From Elstera litoralis (GTDB lineage: Bacteria; Pseudomonadota; Alphaproteobacteria; Elsterales; Elsteraceae), in contig NZ_LAJY01000154.1 of assembly GCF_000963705.1 (NCBI RefSeq), forward strand, positions 1 to 9,547: a stretch of 9,547 nucleotides of DNA, written 5' to 3'. The notes under the pieces were generated by a model. That model was not told the DNA's origin. It did no database searches and saw nothing but the letters and a program-made list of their open reading frames with translations. Numbering within the stretch: the stretch's first letter is position 1; each line of letters begins with the position of its first letter. Both the position numbers and the translations under genes were made by a program. Shown here piece after piece: positions 6,808-9,547 of the stretch.

Positions 6808-6956
6808 CTATCCTTTCCGCCAAATCAGCCAACCGCCCAGCCACAGCAACCACGCTTGCCAGCCGATGAAGGCGAGCGGCGTTACTTCGATCGCTGGCAG
6901 GCTTGGGAAGGCGGTCGCCACCCCCGTCAGTGCCACTGGGCGGTTAAGGGTCTCAT
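6808..6956 (-). pseudogene. Small membrane protein, apparently frameshifted
   Basis: ATG at 6956 overlaps the TetR stop in an ATGA junction, as real operon partners do, but reads only MRPLTAQWH before TGA at 6927-6929. The next frame, entered at about 6933-6936, is clearly protein-like: ALTGVATAFPSLPAIEV, then TPLAFIGWQAWLLWLGG, then WLIWRKG and TAG at 6808-6810. With one base added it would be a 49-aa protein with one tryptophan-rich membrane segment. Without repair, a GTG at 6936 could start a 42-aa version, but no ribosome binding site is visible. I do not recognise the family. It converges on the NTF2-like gene with 3 nt between stops. Confidence 0.5.
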
Positions 6957-7573
6957 GGCGTGAGCCCTTTTTTCAGGAGGGTTTGCAGCGCGGCGTCGAT
7001 CCGTGCTCGCCCGGCCTCGGAAGTGAGATCGACCCCGGCGAAACAGCCCGTCGTCCGCGCGCGGAGCGTGAGATAGTGCATTGCACCGAGTACAACGGCA
7101 TTAATCGCGGGGCCATCGATCCCGGGGGGGGCGGTGAGGGGGCCGAGCGCCTCGGCTAACCACCGCCCAATCGCCACGGAACGCTTCTGTTCAACCGCGA
7201 GCAGCGCGGCGGAGGGGCTAGCCAGTTCGGCGGCGAGCACGCGCTGAAGCAGATCATCATTGACCAGCATCGCTTGGGATGCGGCCAGTAACTCCGCCAT
7301 CCGGTCGGCATAAGACGCATCGGGTTGGGCTTTGGGCGGGATCGGGCCGACCCAAAACCCAAGATCGCCGCCCAAGGTTTCCACAATTCCTTCGATCCCG
7401 CCGAAATAGCGCGTGATCAGCTTTTTATCGCACCCAGCTTCGGCGGCCACGGCATTTACGCCGAGCGCGGTAAAGCCATCGCGGGCGATAATCACCCGGG
7501 CCGCTTCTAAAATCCGGGTTTCCGTGGCCGAACGGTTACGCGGGCGGGGCGGAGTGGCTTCGTTTTCGGTCAT
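6953..7573 (-). CDS. TetR/AcrR-family transcriptional regulator
   Basis: 206 aa, a normal TetR length. The N-terminal helix-turn-helix DNA-binding domain runs from RSATETRILEAARVIIARDG through ALGVNAVAAEAGCDKKLITRYFGG to IEGIVETLG (about residues 14-62). The C-terminal ligand-binding and dimerisation part is helical, with no recognisable ligand signature. The frame extends upstream to 7705. I chose ATG 7573 (MTENEA) because AGGG at 7584-7587 sits 9-10 nt before it; ATG 7582 is too close to that site. The gene lies between the small membrane gene and the DUF3313 gene on the same strand. The 176-nt gap upstream contains an inverted repeat, CGGTG / CACCG, around 7691-7707 but no promoter I trust. 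The target is unknown: it could be itself or the neighbouring lipoprotein/transporter genes. Confidence 0.88.
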   Translation of the reverse strand: MTENEATPPRPRNRSATETRILEAARVIIARDGFTALGVNAVAAEAGCDKKLITRYFGGIEGIVETLGGDLGFWVGPIPPKAQPDASYADRMAELLAASQAMLVNDDLLQRVLAAELASPSAALLAVEQKRSVAIGRWLAEALGPLTAPPGIDGPAINAVVLGAMHYLTLRARTTGCFAGVDLTSEAGRARIDAALQTLLKKGLTP

Positions 7574-7749
7574 GATTGTCATCCCTTCGCGTCCATACAG
7601 GCTTGCGGCGGTTGAGACGATCACGCTCCAGCGGACTACGCCATCCTTCATCATCGTCGGCGGCTTAGCGGAACCGCACCTGTGATCCGCCGGTGGCTTT
7701 ATCACCGAACTCGGCCGGTTCCAACCCCATCATAACCGGGTTCCCCCCC

Positions 7750-8386
7750 CTAACGCGCCGCTACAGGGGGTATAAACTCGGCCAGCGCTTCGGCATGGCG
7801 GGCGAGGGCACGGCGGGCGTGGCCGTGCTGGGTGAAATAGCCAACGGGGCCGCCCATCAGCGGTGTGCCGTTGGAATGGGTGGCGAGCGCAAGAACCGGG
7901 GCCTGGGTCTGGCTATCGATAACGATAGCTTCCGACGCCGCCCCGCCTGCGGTCACGGGGCCGACAAGGGCGGAGGTAACGACATTGAGCGCCACATTCG
8001 CGCGCTCGAACCCGGTGATCGCCGCTTTGACCCGCAGAACGCCGGGGCCGGGCTGCTGGACCTGCTTCAGCCGCGTGCCAAAACGCCTGGCGCAGCGCAT
8101 CGGCATAGGTCTGCTTCAGATCGTCCCGTACCTCGGCGGCGGTATCGGCGGGCATCTGCGGGCCCGGGCGGAGCGCGACCTCATCGAGAATGAAGCTATG
8201 GTATCCGGCCAACACGGCAGGCGGGGCGGTGAAGATTTTCCGGTCGGCATCCTCTGCATCGGCGACCAAGGCAACCGGCTTTCCGGCCTGCGCCTGGATG
8301 AAGCCGGTATTGGTGGTTTGTTGATTGGCGCACGCCCCGAGCAGCAGAAGCGACAGAAGGGCGAGGGTGGGCGGATGAGCGAGCAT
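7750..8386 (-). pseudogene. DUF3313-family lipoprotein, one-base frameshift
   Basis: With one base removed this encodes about 211 aa. A lipoprotein signal ends in LLLLGAC with the lipidated Cys at 19, so it should be anchored in the outer membrane or periplasm. The first part has YHSFILDEVALRPGP, then AAEVRDDLKQTYADALRQAF. At the coding-strand TTTT (8080-8083, after Phe102) the original frame turns into an unrelated reading. Dropping one T gives GTRLKQVQQPGPGVLRV, then KAAITGFERANVAL and the rest to TAG at 7750-7752. The LxxxL...F, V-x-x-PGP-x-x-L-x-V and AITxxE text matches DUF3313, of unknown function. In the unrepaired frame the product loses about half the domain. A ribosome binding site (AGGGA) lies inside a perfect palindrome upstream. 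Neighbours: TetR below, DUF3833 above. Confidence 0.75.
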
Positions 8387-8392
8387 AGCGGT

Positions 8393-8412
8393 TTCCCTGA
8401 TTAATCAGGGAA
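8393..8412. promoter_or_regulatory. Perfect 20-bp palindrome over the DUF3313 ribosome binding site
   Basis: TTCCCTGATTAATCAGGGAA is its own reverse complement. It begins 6 nt upstream of the DUF3313 ATG and includes the AGGGA likely to serve as Shine-Dalgarno. It could be a DNA operator, or in mRNA an 8-bp hairpin with a TTAA loop that hides the ribosome binding site. Confidence 0.65.
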
Positions 8413-8424
8413 TGGCCTATCCAA

Positions 8425-8442
8425 TGTCCCTGTGTGGGGACA
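8425..8442. promoter_or_regulatory. Operator-like palindrome 1, TGTCCC-N6-GGGACA
   Basis: A perfect inverted repeat of 6-bp half-sites separated by TGTGTG; it pairs one base further on each side (A8424/T8443). The same half-site and spacing recur at 8479-8496, centre 54 bp away, about five helical turns. Two matched sites in a 115-bp intergenic region point to a dimeric DNA-binding regulator. Which one is unknown; the nearby TetR is one candidate. Confidence 0.6.
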
Positions 8443-8478
8443 TGTGTAAGTGGCCTTTCAAAATGTCGCAAGCGAATT

Positions 8479-8496
8479 TGTCCCCAATAGGAGACA
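8479..8496. promoter_or_regulatory. Operator-like palindrome 2, TGTCCC-N6-GAGACA
   Basis: The half-sites match palindrome 1 with one mismatch; pairing extends two more bases each way (8477-8498). It lies 5 nt past the DUF3833 stop. Between the two sites, on the - strand, TTGCGA and TACACA about 17 nt apart could be a promoter for the DUF3313 gene, which both palindromes would then flank. Confidence 0.55.
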
Positions 8497-8501
8497 AAAA
8501 A

Positions 8502-9113
8502 TTATTGCGCGGCAGCGATGCCCGGCCCGGACCAGGGGTCGAGCGCTTCGCTGCGCTGGATCGCGCCGGGTTCCTTGCGGAAAAACAGCGTGACTTGGCC
8601 AATCTCTACCCCGAATTTCGACACGCGCGCGCGGTTGATGAGCGTGTCCTTATCGGCGAGGAACATCCAATCGTTAAAGGCGACGCGCCAGGTCCCGTCG
8701 CCGACTTTCAGGTTCAAATCGTAGCGCCAGTTGAGCGCTTTACCATAGGCGAGCCCCGTCGCGGTGCCGACGACATCGCCCGCGCGGCCCTCGTAGGTAT
8801 GCTCGTCTTTCTTCAGAATGGTCCAGATGCGCCGGTCCTTCTCGCCGTCGCTATAGGTGAAATCTTCGTCGAGCGTCAGGGTTTTGCCGTCCCAGGTGCC
8901 GCTGATTTCAACGATGAAATCGCGGCGTAAAGTGCCGAAGCGATCCTCGAAAATCCCCCAGGCTTTTGTTTTGCCCGCGAAATAGTCTTCGACGACAAAG
9001 CGGGGGGTGGTGTTGGCAAAATCCTGCGGTTTCATCGTGCTGCATCCTGTGAGCAGGGCAAAGGTGCCAAGGAAAAGGACGATTGGGGCGGCGTAGAGCC
9101 ATCGGCGGGGCAT
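8502..9113 (-). CDS. DUF3833-family lipoprotein
   Basis: 203 aa. A lipoprotein signal runs to LLTGC with Cys24 as the lipidation site. The mature protein has the family's motifs in order: FVVEDYFAGKTKAWGIFEDRFG, RDFIVEISGTWDG, TLTLDEDFTYSDGEKDRRIW, YEGRAGDVVGTATG, ALNWRYDLNL and WMFLADKDTLINRARVSKFG. The beta-rich layout resembles lipocalin-like lipid-binding folds, but the function of DUF3833 is not established. Members occur beside photolyase, Cfa-like and MFS genes. ATG 9113 has AGGAG at a 7-nt spacing. The gene follows the MFS transporter, whose open frame runs 82 nt into it. The last 20 or so residues after LFFRKEP are unconserved-looking and low in hydrophobicity. Confidence 0.85.
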   Translation of the reverse strand: MPRRWLYAAPIVLFLGTFALLTGCSTMKPQDFANTTPRFVVEDYFAGKTKAWGIFEDRFGTLRRDFIVEISGTWDGKTLTLDEDFTYSDGEKDRRIWTILKKDEHTYEGRAGDVVGTATGLAYGKALNWRYDLNLKVGDGTWRVAFNDWMFLADKDTLINRARVSKFGVEIGQVTLFFRKEPGAIQRSEALDPWSGPGIAAAQ

Positions 9114-9547
9114 GAGCTTACTCCTAAAGCGGGACTGAGGCGGGCGAGGGCGGTTTCGTCGAGGCCATAGCCGCGCAATAACCGCCAGGCCGAGAGTTTG
9201 AACACGAGCGGCGCGCCGCCGTAGAGCGCGGCCAAAGCCCAGCCGCCGGGCGATCCGGTCGTTCCGGGCACGAATCCGGCGAGATCGAGCAGCGGGAAGG
9301 CGAGACCGACCGCGAGCGCCAGCGAGGCTTTGGTCGCCATGCCCCAGAGCGCGAAATAGAGCCCGGCGCGGTCGCCGCCGCCCGCCCGCGCATCGGCTTC
9401 GATCACATCGGCCTGCATGGCGGGCGGCAGAATGAGATCGGCCCCCATCGTCAGGCCGGTGGCGATAGCGAGGATGAAGAAGATCGGGGCGTCGCCGAGG
9501 CTGAGGAACGGCGCGGGCAGAAAGGCGACGCAGGCGAGCAGCAGCCC
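9032..9547 (-). CDS. C-terminal part of an MFS transporter (GPH-like)
   Basis: Partial: the 5' end lies beyond the window. From 9547 the frame reads GLLLACVAFLPAPFLSLGD, then FFILAIATGLTMGADLILPPA, MQADVIEADARAGGGDRAGLYFALWGMATKASLALAVGLAFPLLDLAGF and further membrane text. Three or four transmembrane segments are visible, and the L-P-x-x-M-x-A-D-V-x-x-x-D motif between helices is typical of glycoside-pentoside-hexuronide/cation symporter-like members. Such a transporter is a known companion of DUF3833 in photolyase/RpoE-linked clusters; the substrate is unknown. After RLLRGYGLDETALARLSPALG the frame continues without a stop until 9032, overlapping the DUF3833 gene by 82 nt. The tail CPADGSTPPQSSF looks non-native, so a nearby indel or an unusual overlap is possible; TAG at 9124-9126 in another frame would give a cleaner end. 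Confidence 0.82.
   Translation of the reverse strand, partial: GLLLACVAFLPAPFLSLGDAPIFFILAIATGLTMGADLILPPAMQADVIEADARAGGGDRAGLYFALWGMATKASLALAVGLAFPLLDLAGFVPGTTGSPGGWALAALYGGAPLVFKLSAWRLLRGYGLDETALARLSPALGVSSCPADGSTPPQSSFSLAPLPCSQDAAR

Noticed and set aside
7683..7704. TGATCC on the + strand, like an ECF -35 element
   Set aside because: It points away from the genes here (all on the - strand) and lacks a matching CGTA element at a suitable distance.
7693..8193. Open frame on the + strand opposite the DUF3313 gene
   Set aside because: The - strand carries a lipoprotein signal and DUF3313 motifs; the + strand translation is low-complexity shadow.
1..9547. CRISPR array, insertion sequence or prophage genes
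   Set aside because: No spaced direct-repeat array, transposase or phage gene was seen on either strand.

Overview
The window is GC-rich, bacterial and densely coding. The gene families and codon use (many GCG, GCC, CTG and CGC codons) suggest an alphaproteobacterium, perhaps in or near the Rhodospirillales. That placement is inferred from family content, not from a marker gene.

Layout. (1) Positions 1-345, + strand: the 3' end of what looks like a GspC/GspN-type (PilP-like) secretion gene. It needs a one-base frameshift to read through, and it converges on a strong bidirectional terminator (291-323). (2) 342-2144, - strand: a Tat-exported PhoD-type alkaline phosphatase. (3) 2145-2434: an AT-rich intergenic stretch unlike its surroundings, ending in a 7-codon mini-ORF with a near-ideal ribosome binding site. 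(4) 2435-2509, - strand: tRNA-Val(CAC) with encoded CCA and a good sigma-70 promoter. (5) 2638-6804, + strand: a tight five-gene operon. Its genes are a non-canonical SDR, a DUF6134 secreted protein, an iron-sulfur bacterial photolyase (FeS-BCP/PhrB family), a classical SDR and an NTF2/SnoaL-like protein. Junctions are 4-bp ATGA overlaps or gaps of 1-3 nt. (6) 6808-9547, - strand: a small membrane protein (apparently frameshifted), a TetR regulator, a DUF3313 lipoprotein (frameshifted), a DUF3833 lipoprotein, and the 3' part of an MFS (GPH-like) transporter that runs off the window.

How the genes fit together. Photolyase, SDR, NTF2-like, DUF3833 and MFS genes recur together in Proteobacteria, in clusters linked to the ECF sigma factor RpoE/ChrR response to singlet oxygen and light. 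Related clusters also carry Cfa-like and furan-fatty-acid genes. This window holds two opposed arms of such a cluster. No rpoE, chrR, cfa-like or DUF1365 gene is present here, so the link is by family knowledge. A candidate ECF-type promoter lies before the first SDR.

Most notable signals: two palindromic sites of the form TGTCCC-N6-GRGACA plus a perfect 20-bp palindrome, all within 115 bp upstream of the DUF3313 gene; single-base frameshifts in the photolyase and DUF3313 genes, each caused by one extra base in a four-T coding run; two more probable indels; and a first SDR lacking the catalytic tyrosine. The indel pattern could be real gene decay or homopolymer sequencing error, and the sequence alone cannot separate these.
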